NCBI RefSeq assembly: GCF_022227765.1
Contig: NZ_JAJMLZ010000011.1
Span: 1 to 64,000 of the forward strand
Direction: 5' to 3'
DNA from: Ectothiorhodospira shaposhnikovii
Lineage (GTDB): Bacteria; Pseudomonadota; Gammaproteobacteria; Ectothiorhodospirales; Ectothiorhodospiraceae
DNA length: 64,000 nucleotides
Position numbers and translations under genes: made by a program. How positions within the stretch are numbered: the stretch's first letter is position 1; each line of letters opens with the position of its first letter. This document shows, in pieces, positions 38,065 through 47,456 of the stretch. The notes beneath the pieces are model-generated. The model saw only the letters and a list, made by a program, of their open reading frames with translations. It was not told where the DNA came from and made no database searches.

Positions 38065-39243
38065 ATGCCTGCCGCCTACTGGAAACTTTCCAGCTTCTAT
38101 TTTTTCTATTTCGCCAGTATCGGCGCCTTCATGCCCTACTGGGGGCTGTATCTGAACGAGCAGGGGTTCTCCGCCGGACAGATCGGTGAGCTGATGGCCA
38201 TCGTGCTGGCCACCAAGATCATCGCCCCCAATGTCTGGGGCTGGGTGGCGGATCATACGGGGCGTCGCACCCTAGTCATCCGCATCGCCGCCGCCCTGGC
38301 CATGCTGTGCTTTTCCGGGCTGCTGTTCTACAGCGGCTACTGGTGGATTGCCGTGGTGATGGCCTTGTTCAGCTTCTTCTGGAACGCGGCCTTGCCCCAG
38401 TTCGAGGCCACCACCATGAACCACCTGGGCAAGAGCACCCATGCCTACAGCCGCATCCGGCTCTGGGGGTCCATCGGTTTCGTGCTCTCCGTGGGTTCCC
38501 TGGGGGCGGTGTTCGAGCGGGTGGATGTGGCTGTCCTGCCCTGGATCGTGCTGGCGCTGCTGGGCTTCATGTGGCTGAGCACCCTGCAGGTCCGTGACGG
38601 TCAGGCGCCGGTGCACGAGTCTGCCCCCGTCTCTATCTGGTCCACCCTGTCCAGTCCGGCGGTGATCCTGCTGCTGGTGGCCTGTTTCCTGATGCAGGCC
38701 AGTCATGGCCCCTATTACGCCTTCTTCACCCTGTATCTGGAACTCCACGGCTACACCCGGACCATGGCCGGTTATCTCTGGGCCCTGGGGGTGCTGGCGG
38801 AGGTGGGCGTGTTCCTCATGATGCACCGGTGGCTGCCCCGTTTCGGTGCCTGGCCGTTGCTGGCGGTGGCCATGTTCGTCACCATGGTGCGCTGGGCTCT
38901 GCTGCCGCTGTTCGTGGACAGCCTGCCCATCATCATCCTGGTGCAGCTCATGCACGCGGCCAGTTATGGGCTCTATCACGCGGCCGCCATCTCTCTGGTG
39001 CACCAGTTCTTCGTGGGGCGCCAGCAGGGCCGGGGGCAGGCCTTGTATTCCTCCCTGAGCTTCGGCATGGGCGGGGCCATCGGTGCCCTGATCAGCGGCT
39101 ATGTCTGGGATGGCCTGGGGCCGGCCTGGGTCTATGTGATGGCCTCGGTGATGGCGGGTCTGGGCTGGCTGGCCGCCATGGCCGGCAGCCGGGCCTGGAA
39201 GGCCGCCTGGGGGCGTGCCCCATCTTCCCGAAGTAATCATTAG
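38065..39243 (+). CDS. MFS transporter, MFS_1-like/HcaT type
   Basis: A 392-residue major facilitator with about 12 transmembrane segments. FYFFYFASIGAFMPYWGLYL at the start and VWGWVADHTGRR (loop 2-3 signature) match the nucleoside/3-phenylpropionate permease branch (PF12832). The substrate cannot be told from sequence. It follows aroC by 34 bases and may be cotranscribed. Beyond its stop lie 144 bases (39244-39387) with no gene seen. Confidence 0.85.
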   Translation: MPAAYWKLSSFYFFYFASIGAFMPYWGLYLNEQGFSAGQIGELMAIVLATKIIAPNVWGWVADHTGRRTLVIRIAAALAMLCFSGLLFYSGYWWIAVVMALFSFFWNAALPQFEATTMNHLGKSTHAYSRIRLWGSIGFVLSVGSLGAVFERVDVAVLPWIVLALLGFMWLSTLQVRDGQAPVHESAPVSIWSTLSSPAVILLLVACFLMQASHGPYYAFFTLYLELHGYTRTMAGYLWALGVLAEVGVFLMMHRWLPRFGAWPLLAVAMFVTMVRWALLPLFVDSLPIIILVQLMHAASYGLYHAAAISLVHQFFVGRQQGRGQALYSSLSFGMGGAIGALISGYVWDGLGPAWVYVMASVMAGLGWLAAMAGSRAWKAAWGRAPSSRSNH

Positions 39244-39387
39244 CACTAGAGCCGCAACTGAATAAAACCGCAGTGTCTGTGATTGATGTATAAGCCATCA
39301 CAGGGTGAATGATGCAAGGCTGGATCTTTCCGTCTCAGCATGGATGGCGGCTTGCTGGCGTTGCGGCGGGTCCTCTCAACCTTGGAC

Positions 39388-41028
39388 TCATCGAAACAAC
39401 GTGGGGCCCGCAAAGAGCGCCGCCCCGATAAGAAGGGTCAGCACCAGCAGCGACACGCCCGCGGTAGGCCAGTCGCACAGGCGACGTTCCACGCGTTCGA
39501 TCACGTTTGCGATGACGCGGCCGGCGCGTGCGGTTACGCTCCCGAGCACCAGGATATCCCCTTCCGGCACGCGCGGCAGGGCCGCGCCGAAACGGCGCAG
39601 GGCGAGTACAAGGACGCTACCAAGCAATACCGGCCAGGCGGCGGCCCAGAGCGCCTTGGGGACGAGGCTCTGCGCGGCGGTAACACCCACGAGTGTGGGG
39701 GCCAGCGCCCAGGGCAGGGCCACGGCCAGGAAAGCCATCAGTAGCCAGGGGATCAGCAGACCAGCCTTGGCCCGGGCCACCGGGGACCCGGCGCGGGTGT
39801 CGGCGAGCCGGAACAGGAAATGCAGCATCAACAGGGTACTGCCCGCCGCCGCCACGGTGACGAGGGTCGCAACGAGCCCGTCCCCCAGCGGCGTCTTGGC
39901 GGCGAGTTTGGCCAGGGCCCCTCCCGTGAGCGGCAGACCGCCCAGCGCGAGCGCCAATAGCCCCGCGGGAAGCACCAGTGTCCAGGCGCGTCGCCCCCCC
40001 GAATGGGCGGCAACGCCGACGGAAAGAAACAACGCCCCCTTGACCAGCACGTGATGCGCGGCGAGGAAGGCGGCCGCCATGGTAGCCGAGGCATTGCCCG
40101 TCGCCAGACCCATGCCGAGCACCGTCGCCACGCCGCCCATCTGGCTCACGCTGGAGTAAGCCAGCACCGTCTTCGGGTTCTGTTGGGTGATGCCGACGAG
40201 CACGGCGTAGAAGGCGGTCAGCAGCCCGATCACGGTCAGCGCCGTGCCCCAGCCGGTCAGGCCCGGGTCGAGAGGCAGGAACAGAATCAACCCGATCACG
40301 CCCGCCTTGATGATCGCACCACTGAGAACCGCCGAGGCCGGCATGGGGGCCGCGGGGTGTGCGATCGGCAACCAGACGTGTAGAGGCAGCAGGCCTGCCT
40401 TCAAACCGAAGCCCGTGATCAGCAGCCCGACGATGTAATGTCGGGCGGGATTTTCGGGCAGTGCCGCGACGACGTCCTGAATCGCGATGCTGGAACCCGG
40501 CGCATACGCGGCGAGCAGCGCGAAGGCAAGCAACAGGCAAACCTCCCCGAATACCGCGAGGCCGATATAGAGCACGCCGGCCCTGCGAGCCGGGGGGGTA
40601 TCGTCGTGGGCGACCAGGCCCCAGGCGGCCAGGCTCACGATGGCAAAGGCGATGTAGAAGGTCAGCAGATCGCCCGCAACGAATACCCCGAGGCTGCCCA
40701 CCTGCGTCAGCAGCCACCACTGGGCAAAACGCGCGGCGTTTGGACCCTTGCCCATGTAGCTTCGTGTATAGATCCCCGCGATCATCCAGAGCAGCGAGGC
40801 TGCGCCGAGCAGCACGGCTGCAATGGGATCGAGTGAAAAGGTCAGATTGAGGCGGGAATCGTCCAGCACCAGCGGTGTGGCGTCGTGGGCCAGCAGGGCC
40901 GCGGCCAGGCCGGGCAGCGGAGCCAGTCCGAGCAGCGCCGGCATGCGGGCGCGAACGCGCGGGGACAGGCAGGCCGCCAGCATCGCGAGCGGGACGGCCC
41001 AGGTGGCGATCAGCAGCAGGCTATTCAC
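39388..41028 (-). CDS. Proton-conducting antiporter-like membrane subunit (MrpD/NuoL family), second copy
   Basis: A 546-residue polytopic protein of the proton-conducting transporter family (PF00361). The conserved transmembrane Lys sites are visible: FGLKAGLLPLHVWLP, AIIKAGVIGLILF and HHVLVKGALFL. In contrast, the helix that normally holds the conserved Glu reads LLTFYIAFAIVSLAAWGLVA, with no Glu, so its ion pathway may differ. Its start overlaps the stop of the preceding subunit (ATGA). It is the last gene of the seven-gene run. Confidence 0.8.
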   Translation of the reverse strand: MNSLLLIATWAVPLAMLAACLSPRVRARMPALLGLAPLPGLAAALLAHDATPLVLDDSRLNLTFSLDPIAAVLLGAASLLWMIAGIYTRSYMGKGPNAARFAQWWLLTQVGSLGVFVAGDLLTFYIAFAIVSLAAWGLVAHDDTPPARRAGVLYIGLAVFGEVCLLLAFALLAAYAPGSSIAIQDVVAALPENPARHYIVGLLITGFGLKAGLLPLHVWLPIAHPAAPMPASAVLSGAIIKAGVIGLILFLPLDPGLTGWGTALTVIGLLTAFYAVLVGITQQNPKTVLAYSSVSQMGGVATVLGMGLATGNASATMAAAFLAAHHVLVKGALFLSVGVAAHSGGRRAWTLVLPAGLLALALGGLPLTGGALAKLAAKTPLGDGLVATLVTVAAAGSTLLMLHFLFRLADTRAGSPVARAKAGLLIPWLLMAFLAVALPWALAPTLVGVTAAQSLVPKALWAAAWPVLLGSVLVLALRRFGAALPRVPEGDILVLGSVTARAGRVIANVIERVERRLCDWPTAGVSLLVLTLLIGAALFAGPTLFR

Positions 41029-42509
41029 AGGGCGCGTCCGATGTGGACGATGGACAGGGAGGCCAGCGGCACCAGGCCGACGCCGATCGAGAGCAGCGCG
41101 AGGCCGAGCACTAGAACTTCCCCGCGCCGGTCCACCGGGGCGCGCAGGGGCAGCGCCCTATCCGTCTGGGCCAGGGCACGGGAAAGTACGCGGAACAGGT
41201 AACCACCGGTCAGCAGCCCCCCCGAGACGATGATCAGGACCCACCACCACTGCGCACCCTCGATGGCGGCTCGCAGCAGCAGCCACTTGGCCATGAAGCC
41301 GCCGCTTGGCGGCAGACCCATCAGCGAAAGGCCGGCCAGCCCGAACGCAAACAGGGGGATGGGCAGTACGCGTCCGATGCCCTCCATGTCCAGGATGCGG
41401 TCATGTCCGATCGTCTTCGTGATCAGACCCGCCGCCAGACACATCGAGGCCTTGGCCAGCGCATGCGACACCGCTTGCAGGATCCCGCCCGTCCAGGCCG
41501 CGGTACCGAGTTGGGTGGCACTTGCCAGCGGGAAGGCCAGAAACAGATAGCCGATCTGCGCCACCGTCGAGTAGGCGATCAGCATCTTCAGTCGCACCTG
41601 CCTGAGGGCAAGCACACTTCCCACCAGGATCGCGGCCGCCCCCAGGGCCCCGAGCAGTTGAGCCGCCATCGGCGTCGCCACGCCGGGTAGCGCATCCACC
41701 CACACCCGGATGATGAGCACGAAGGAGCCCTTCACCACCAGTCCCGAGATCAACGCGCTGGCGGCCGCCGGGGCACCGGCATGGGCGGCGGGCAGCCAGA
41801 TGTGCAGGGGGAACAGGGCGGTCTTCGTGAGTAGCCCCACCGTCATCAGTGCGGCTGCCAGCTGGGTCGTGGGTTCGACACGGACGCGCTCGGCGAGCAG
41901 GGCGATATCGAGCGTGCCGTAGGACCCGTAGAGCAGCGCCACGCCCAGCAGGAACAGGGCGGAGCCCAGCAGCGAGAAGAGGAGATAACGCAGGGCGGCG
42001 GTCAGGGCCTCCGCGCGTCCGCTCAGACCGACCAGCGGGACGGCACCGAGGGTGAGCAGTTCCAGTGCCACGAACAGGGTGAACAAATCCGAAGCGAGAA
42101 AGACCGCGTTGAGTGCGGCCCAGATCGTCAGCAACAGGGTCCAGAACACCCGCGGTGCCCTGGTCTCGGGTATTCCACGTGGCATGCCGAAATCGGAACG
42201 GGCATAGAGTCCGGCCGCGCCGATCACGACCGCGGTGGTGGCCAGCATCACGATGGAGAGCCCGTCGGCACGTAGCAGCACACCCAGGGGGGGCGCCCAG
42301 CCGCCCAGCACATATTCCAGTGCATCGCCGCGACGGATCACGGTGGCGGCGATGGCGACGACAATGCCGAGTTCGAGCGCCAGCAGCACGAGCCCGATCC
42401 GTTCCGCATGCCGCCCCCCCAGTACCAGCAGCAGCGGGATGCCGAGTACCGGCCCGAAGATCGCAAGGACCAGCAGGAAACCCTCGGGTGTCGCGGTCAC
42501 GGGACTCAC
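41025..42509 (-). CDS. Mrp-type antiporter subunit D-like membrane protein
   Basis: A 494-residue polytopic protein of the MrpD/MnhD/NuoM-N family. The conserved Glu lies in FTLFVALELLTLGAVPLVG; the Lys residues in LLTKTALFPLHIWLPAAH and HALAKASMCLAAG are present, so the full proton path seems kept. The start overlaps the end of the MrpC-like gene by four bases. It presumably forms one membrane complex with the three flanking small and large subunits, exporting a monovalent cation against protons or capturing proton force; the ion is unknown. Confidence 0.85.
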   Translation of the reverse strand: MSPVTATPEGFLLVLAIFGPVLGIPLLLVLGGRHAERIGLVLLALELGIVVAIAATVIRRGDALEYVLGGWAPPLGVLLRADGLSIVMLATTAVVIGAAGLYARSDFGMPRGIPETRAPRVFWTLLLTIWAALNAVFLASDLFTLFVALELLTLGAVPLVGLSGRAEALTAALRYLLFSLLGSALFLLGVALLYGSYGTLDIALLAERVRVEPTTQLAAALMTVGLLTKTALFPLHIWLPAAHAGAPAAASALISGLVVKGSFVLIIRVWVDALPGVATPMAAQLLGALGAAAILVGSVLALRQVRLKMLIAYSTVAQIGYLFLAFPLASATQLGTAAWTGGILQAVSHALAKASMCLAAGLITKTIGHDRILDMEGIGRVLPIPLFAFGLAGLSLMGLPPSGGFMAKWLLLRAAIEGAQWWWVLIIVSGGLLTGGYLFRVLSRALAQTDRALPLRAPVDRRGEVLVLGLALLSIGVGLVPLASLSIVHIGRAL

Positions 42510-42853
42510 GAATCAGCGTCCTTGCCCTTGCCGGAGTCTTTTGGCTCGGGGCGTAGTGTCACCCGGCCGGTCTCGGCGAACAGCCGAAGCATGATCGCCA
42601 CGGCGAGTGCGGTGCCGGCGAGTGCCACGACGATGGCGATGATCACGAAGGCCTGGGCCACCGGGTCCGCGGGGAACCCGGCTGTCGCTCCTCGTTGGGT
42701 GACCACGCCGAACACGAGAAACAGGCCACCGCCCAGCACGTTGAATGCGAGGATCTTGCGTAGTGGATGGGGCTGCACCACAAGCCCGTAGAGGCCCACG
42801 CCCACCAGCGCGGCGGCGAGCAACCCATACAGCGTGGTGATGGTCGGCGTCAC
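42506..42853 (-). CDS. Mrp-type antiporter subunit C-like protein (NuoK family)
   Basis: A 115-residue three-helix membrane protein of the MnhC/MrpC/NuoK family: VGLYGLVVQPHPLRKILAFN, then GGGLFLVFGVVTQRG and DPVAQAFVIIAIVVALAGTA are family blocks. GTG 42853 overlaps the preceding stop (GTGA). A charged cytoplasmic tail follows the last helix. Confidence 0.87.
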   Translation of the reverse strand: MTPTITTLYGLLAAALVGVGLYGLVVQPHPLRKILAFNVLGGGLFLVFGVVTQRGATAGFPADPVAQAFVIIAIVVALAGTALAVAIMLRLFAETGRVTLRPEPKDSGKGKDADS

Positions 42854-43269
42854 CGTTCGGCACGCTTCGCGTCTTGCGCCGCGGACATGCCGGCCGGGAG
42901 CGGAGAGGGCGACTGCCTCGGCGGACCCTCCAGCAGCATGGCGAGCGCGACCGTCATCGAAACCGCGATGCAAAGCACTGCGATCAGACTGCGCATGGCC
43001 GGTCCGGGACGCTCCAGAACGGCGGCTTCCTCACCGGCACGCATGCGGGCGGCGACAGATAGCAGCAACACGCCGGTCACGACGGCCACCGCTGCCTGGG
43101 TCAGGGCCACCCCCACTGCGCCCAGGCGCACCCAGACCAGCCCCAGCAACAGGCCGAAGGCGATAAAGCCCACCGCCGCCGCAAAAGTGGCCCGCGCGAC
43201 ATGGATCCAGATGGCGGCAACCAGCACCCACATGATCAGTCCGAGCTCGATGAACCCCGGACCGGTCAT
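42850..43269 (-). CDS. MbhD/MrpA-C-terminal-like (DUF4040) membrane subunit
   Basis: A membrane protein of about 139 residues. The segment RLGAVGVALTQAAVAVVTGV resembles the conserved APDVAxTEAAVGAG block of the MbhD domain (PF13244), which in standard Mrp systems is part of the C-terminal end of MrpA. A further helix (LIAVLCIAVSMTVALAML) follows, as in MbhE. ATG 43269 (MTGPGFIELGLIM) is used; GTG 43284 adds five residues. Here the module is free-standing, and no full MrpA is present. Confidence 0.7.
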   Translation of the reverse strand: MTGPGFIELGLIMWVLVAAIWIHVARATFAAAVGFIAFGLLLGLVWVRLGAVGVALTQAAVAVVTGVLLLSVAARMRAGEEAAVLERPGPAMRSLIAVLCIAVSMTVALAMLLEGPPRQSPSPLPAGMSAAQDAKRAER

Positions 43270-43291
43270 GCGGCGCAGGACCACTGACGTG

Positions 43292-44365
43292 TCATTGACT
43301 CAACATCCCGGTGCGATAGGGGCTGATCACCATGCCGGCCTGTAGCCGGCCGACACCCGCGGAGACGATCCTCTGGCCACCGTGCAGCCCCTCCAGCACG
43401 ATCACCGTGTCGCGGTCGGCCTCGCCCAGGGTCACCACTTGGCGCTCGATGACGTAGGTCTCCGGATCGACCGCCCAGACGAAAGCATCCCCCGCCTCGG
43501 TTTCGCCCACCGCGCTCAGGGGAACACGTAATACGGACCGAAGGTAGACGGTGGGGCGCGCGTGGACGGTCGCGGTCATGCCGGGCAGCAGATTGATGTC
43601 CTCGGGCCGGTCGATTGCCAGGGTCACCCGGAAGCTCTGGGTGACGGCGTCGGCCCGGGTGGCGATCTCGGTGACCCGGGCGGGAAATGCCCGGTCGGGG
43701 GCCGCGGCGAAGACGGCCTCGGCGACAGGCCTATCGCGCGGCAGTTCGCTCAAACGTCCCAACACCCGTTCAGGGAGATCGACGACGACCTCCAGTGCCT
43801 CGGATGCTTCCAGCAGCAGTACCGGTTGATCGGCCCGAACCCTCTGGTGGTTTTCGATCAGTGTGGCGGCGACGATGCCGTCGAAGGGGGCTGTGAGCGT
43901 TGCGTCCTCAAGGATCTTGCGCGCCTGCGCGGTGCGCAGCGTCGCGATCTCGAATTCGGCCCGCTTCCGGTCCACTTCGGCCGGGGTCACCGGCGACACG
44001 GGCGAGCCGGCCAGTCTGGAGAAGCGCAGGAAATCCGCTTCCGCAAGCGCCAGCCGGGCTTCCTCCAGGGCAACGCGGTTTTGCAGGTCGCGCGGATCGA
44101 GCTGAGCCAGCAGTTCGCCGGTGGCGACCCGTTGCCCGGCGACTACCGGCCGTTCGCTCAGCAGCCCGGACACGGGGAAGGCCAGCGCCGAACGCCGGGT
44201 CGCCTGTACCCGTCCCGGCAGTTCCAGGATTTCCGCGTCAACCCCTACCACAAGCGTCTGCACCAGGGGCGCCCGCCCGGTCTCATCCAGGAGGGTCCGG
44301 GCGGCGGTCTGCGCCTGGGCCGCCCCGGCGTGCAGCAATACCAACACCAGCAGGATCATTCTCAT
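43292..44365 (-). CDS. RND efflux periplasmic adaptor (HlyD/MFP family), second copy
   Basis: A 357-residue periplasmic adaptor with a cleavable signal peptide (MRMILLVLVLLHAGAAQAQ). The split lipoyl/biotinyl halves are seen as GRVQATRRSALAFPVSGLL...GQRVATGELLAQLDP and ATLTAPFDGIVAATLIE, around an alpha-hairpin, with beta-barrel and membrane-proximal parts after. ATG 44365 has GAGGAG upstream and sits ten bases after the RND gene. It should join the pump to an outer-membrane channel not encoded here. Confidence 0.9.
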   Translation of the reverse strand: MRMILLVLVLLHAGAAQAQTAARTLLDETGRAPLVQTLVVGVDAEILELPGRVQATRRSALAFPVSGLLSERPVVAGQRVATGELLAQLDPRDLQNRVALEEARLALAEADFLRFSRLAGSPVSPVTPAEVDRKRAEFEIATLRTAQARKILEDATLTAPFDGIVAATLIENHQRVRADQPVLLLEASEALEVVVDLPERVLGRLSELPRDRPVAEAVFAAAPDRAFPARVTEIATRADAVTQSFRVTLAIDRPEDINLLPGMTATVHARPTVYLRSVLRVPLSAVGETEAGDAFVWAVDPETYVIERQVVTLGEADRDTVIVLEGLHGGQRIVSAGVGRLQAGMVISPYRTGMLSQ

Positions 44366-44375
44366 GTTCCTCTCC

Positions 44376-47300
44376 TCAGGACGCCGGCACCGCGGGACCG
44401 GGGTCGACGGGCTCGTCCTTGGATCGCGACGGCACCCGGTACAGGGTTGCGTACAGCACCGGCACCACGACCAGCGTGAGTACCGTGGCAAAGCTGAGTC
44501 CGCCGATGATGGTCACGGCCATGCCGACGAAGAAGGGATCCTGGAACAGGGGCAGCATGCCCAGCACCGTGGTACCCGCGGCCATCACCACCGGTCGGAT
44601 ACGGCTGACACCGGCGTTGAGCACCGCATCCAGGGGCATCCTTCCTTCGCGCAGTTCCAGGTTGATCTCATCCATCAACACGATGGCGTTCTTGATCAAC
44701 ATGCCGGACAGTGCGAGGAAGCCCAGCAGCGCCATGAAGCCGAACGGCTCGTTGGCCAGGAGAAGCCCGACGGTGACACCGATCACGGCGAGCGGCACCG
44801 TGAGCATGATCGCCAGCGGCTGGCGCAGGTTATTGAACAGCAGCACCAGGATCAGGACCATCAGCAGTAGCGGCACCGGGATGCCGGCGGCAATGTAACG
44901 TTGGGCACGGGCCGAGTCCTCGAACTCGCCGCCCCACTCCAGGCGGTAGTCCGGCGGAAGTTCCAGCGCGTCGATCCGGGGCTTGACCGCGGCCAGCAGG
45001 GTACTGGCCAACTCGCCGGGAAAGGCGTCGGCTCGCACTTCAATGGTGCGCACGCGATCGCGCCGCATGATGATCGGGTTGTCCCACTCCACCTCGAAAC
45101 CACTGACGACCTGCCGTAGCGGGATCGCCTGTTCGGCTGCCGGACTCCAGATCTGCACGTCGCCGAGACTGGCGACGTCTCGACGTTCATCCTCCGGCGC
45201 CCGGGAGATGATGGGAATCAGGTCGTCACCCTCGCGATAGAGACCGATCATGTTGCCCTCGGTCGCGCGCTGCAGGGCACGCGCCAGCTGGGGCCGATCG
45301 ATGCCGGTAAGCCGTGCCTGCGCCTCGGAGAACTGCGGCGCGAGCACCATCGTCTGCTGACGCCAGTCCGTGGTTGCGATCTGTGCCAGTCCGGAATCAG
45401 CGATGATCCGTTCGGCCTGCGCCGCCAGGTCACGCAAGACCTCCGGGTCCGGACCACTGAACCGCGCGCGGACCTTGAATGTGCCGCCGGGTCCCAGCTG
45501 GAACAGGTTCACGACCGGCTCGCCGTTTGGAAGCGTGTCCCGGATGAAGTCGTAGACATCGAGTGTGAGGTCACCGATCCTGCGCCGGTCATCCACCTCG
45601 ACAATCAGCTGACCGTAGCTGCGGTTGGGGTCTTCCGGGGTGTAGGTCAGCTGGAAGCGCTGGGCGCCGCTGCCGACGAAGCTGGAGACGGCGACCACCT
45701 CTTCCCGGGAGAGCAGGTAGTCCTCGATGACCTTCATGTCCGCCGAGGTGGCGTGGATGTCGGCCCCCTGCGGCAGGTAGTAGTTGACCATGAACTGGGG
45801 CTGGGTCGATGGCGGGAAGAACCCTTCCCGAAGCATGCCGAAGCCGATGATGGCCAGGACGAGGAGGCCGACCGTCGCGGCCAGGGTCAGGTAACGGACC
45901 CGGATGCAGAGCACCAGGAATCTGCGATAGGTTTGGTAGAACCGGCTTTCACCGCCGGAGGACGCCTTTTCCGGCTTCAGGAACAGGTGGCAGAGCAGCG
46001 GGGTCAGGGTCAGGGCCGTGATCCAGCTCAGCAGCAGCGAAACCAGCATCACCACGAACAGGGAACGGGTGTACTCACCGGTGTTGTCGGCGGAGAAGCC
46101 GATGGGGACGAAGGCGAGCACCGCGATGCCGGTCGCGCCGAGCAGGGGCATGGCCGTCTGCGCGACGATCTCCTTTGCGGCCTTGATCCGGTCCATGCCC
46201 CGGGTAATGCGCACCAGGATCCCGTCCGTGACGACGATGGCATTGTCCACCAGCATGCCCAGCGCGATGATCAGTGCACCCAGCGAGATGCGTTGCAGGG
46301 TGATGTCCAGCGCATACATCACGATCAGCGTGCCAAGGATGGTCACCAGGAGCACGACGCCGATGATGAGGCCGGAGCGCAGCCCCATGAATACCAGCAA
46401 CACGACGATGACGATGGCCACGGCCTGGGCGAGGCTGACGATGAAGTTGTTGATGGCCTCGGTCACCGCGCGGGCCTGGAAGGCGATCACGTCGATCTCC
46501 ATGCCGACGGGTGTGAGCGGCGCAAGCTCCGCCAGTCGCTGTTCCACCAGTTCACCCATCACCACCACGTTCCCGCCCGAGACGGTGGAGATGCCCAGTC
46601 CGATCGCCGGCTTGCCGTTGAAGCGCATCAGGGCCGTGGGCGGGTCCTGGTAGCCGCGGGTGACGGTCGCCAGGTCACGTACCCGGATCAGCCGCCCCTG
46701 GCCGGTGGGATCCGGAATCAGTACATTGGAGATGGCCTCCACGGAATCGAACTCGCCGGTGGGCCGCACGACGATCCGGCTACCCCCGACGCTGACCCGT
46801 CCGGCATCGGTCACCGTGTTCTGTTCGCCGATGGTCCGGTACACGAGTTCCAGCGGGATGCCCAGTTGGGCCATTCGGGCGCGTGAAACCTCCAGGAAGA
46901 TGTGCTCGCGCTGAACGCCGTTCAGCGCGACGCTCGCAACACCGGGGACTTGCAGGAGTTCGCGGCGCAACAGGTCGGCGTAATCCTTCAGCGCCGAGTA
47001 CGTGAAGCCCTCTCCGGTGATGGCCAGGTACACACCAAAGACATCCCCGAAATTGTCGTTCACGACGGAGGGGAGCACCCCGGGTGGCAGGCGGGATTGA
47101 GCGTCGCCGACCTGGCGTCGGAGTTCGTCCCAGATCTGCGGCATTTCCGCGGCCGTATAGGCCTGCTGGATCTCCGGTGTGATGATGGACAGCCCGTCCG
47201 TGGACTGGGAGGTAATCCGCCATAGCTGCGGCATCTGCTGGATTGCGGTCTCCAGCACGTCCGTCACCTCGCGTTGGACCTCCTCGGCGCTGGCACCCGG

Positions 47301-47456
47301 ATAATGGGTCACGACCTTGGCCACCTTGATCGTGAACTCGGGGTCCTCCAGCCGCCCCATGTTCTCGTAGGCGAAGATGCCGCCGCCGATGGTCAGGAAG
47401 GTGATGAACAGGACGATGACTTTCTTGTGAATCGACAACTCGGCGATGTTCATCAT
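44376..47456 (-). CDS. RND-family efflux pump inner-membrane transporter
   Basis: A 1026-residue hydrophobe/amphiphile efflux-type RND permease: one N-terminal helix (KKVIVLFITFLTIGGGIFA), two large periplasmic loops and two sets of membrane helices. The helix-4 region GALIIALGMLVDNAIVVTDGI carries the proton-relay Asp position (usual DD reads LVDNAIVV here, as in the MexK/AcrB-distant subgroup). It begins at a start overlapping the upstream adaptor stop. Likely exports drugs, dyes or other amphiphiles; the substrate is unknown. Confidence 0.92.
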   Translation of the reverse strand: MMNIAELSIHKKVIVLFITFLTIGGGIFAYENMGRLEDPEFTIKVAKVVTHYPGASAEEVQREVTDVLETAIQQMPQLWRITSQSTDGLSIITPEIQQAYTAAEMPQIWDELRRQVGDAQSRLPPGVLPSVVNDNFGDVFGVYLAITGEGFTYSALKDYADLLRRELLQVPGVASVALNGVQREHIFLEVSRARMAQLGIPLELVYRTIGEQNTVTDAGRVSVGGSRIVVRPTGEFDSVEAISNVLIPDPTGQGRLIRVRDLATVTRGYQDPPTALMRFNGKPAIGLGISTVSGGNVVVMGELVEQRLAELAPLTPVGMEIDVIAFQARAVTEAINNFIVSLAQAVAIVIVVLLVFMGLRSGLIIGVVLLVTILGTLIVMYALDITLQRISLGALIIALGMLVDNAIVVTDGILVRITRGMDRIKAAKEIVAQTAMPLLGATGIAVLAFVPIGFSADNTGEYTRSLFVVMLVSLLLSWITALTLTPLLCHLFLKPEKASSGGESRFYQTYRRFLVLCIRVRYLTLAATVGLLVLAIIGFGMLREGFFPPSTQPQFMVNYYLPQGADIHATSADMKVIEDYLLSREEVVAVSSFVGSGAQRFQLTYTPEDPNRSYGQLIVEVDDRRRIGDLTLDVYDFIRDTLPNGEPVVNLFQLGPGGTFKVRARFSGPDPEVLRDLAAQAERIIADSGLAQIATTDWRQQTMVLAPQFSEAQARLTGIDRPQLARALQRATEGNMIGLYREGDDLIPIISRAPEDERRDVASLGDVQIWSPAAEQAIPLRQVVSGFEVEWDNPIIMRRDRVRTIEVRADAFPGELASTLLAAVKPRIDALELPPDYRLEWGGEFEDSARAQRYIAAGIPVPLLLMVLILVLLFNNLRQPLAIMLTVPLAVIGVTVGLLLANEPFGFMALLGFLALSGMLIKNAIVLMDEINLELREGRMPLDAVLNAGVSRIRPVVMAAGTTVLGMLPLFQDPFFVGMAVTIIGGLSFATVLTLVVVPVLYATLYRVPSRSKDEPVDPGPAVPAS

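Noticed and set aside
39305-40054. Plus-strand 249-codon frame over the MrpD/NuoL-like gene end
   Set aside because: Ser/Arg/Pro-rich composition and overlap with a well-supported membrane protein on the other strand.
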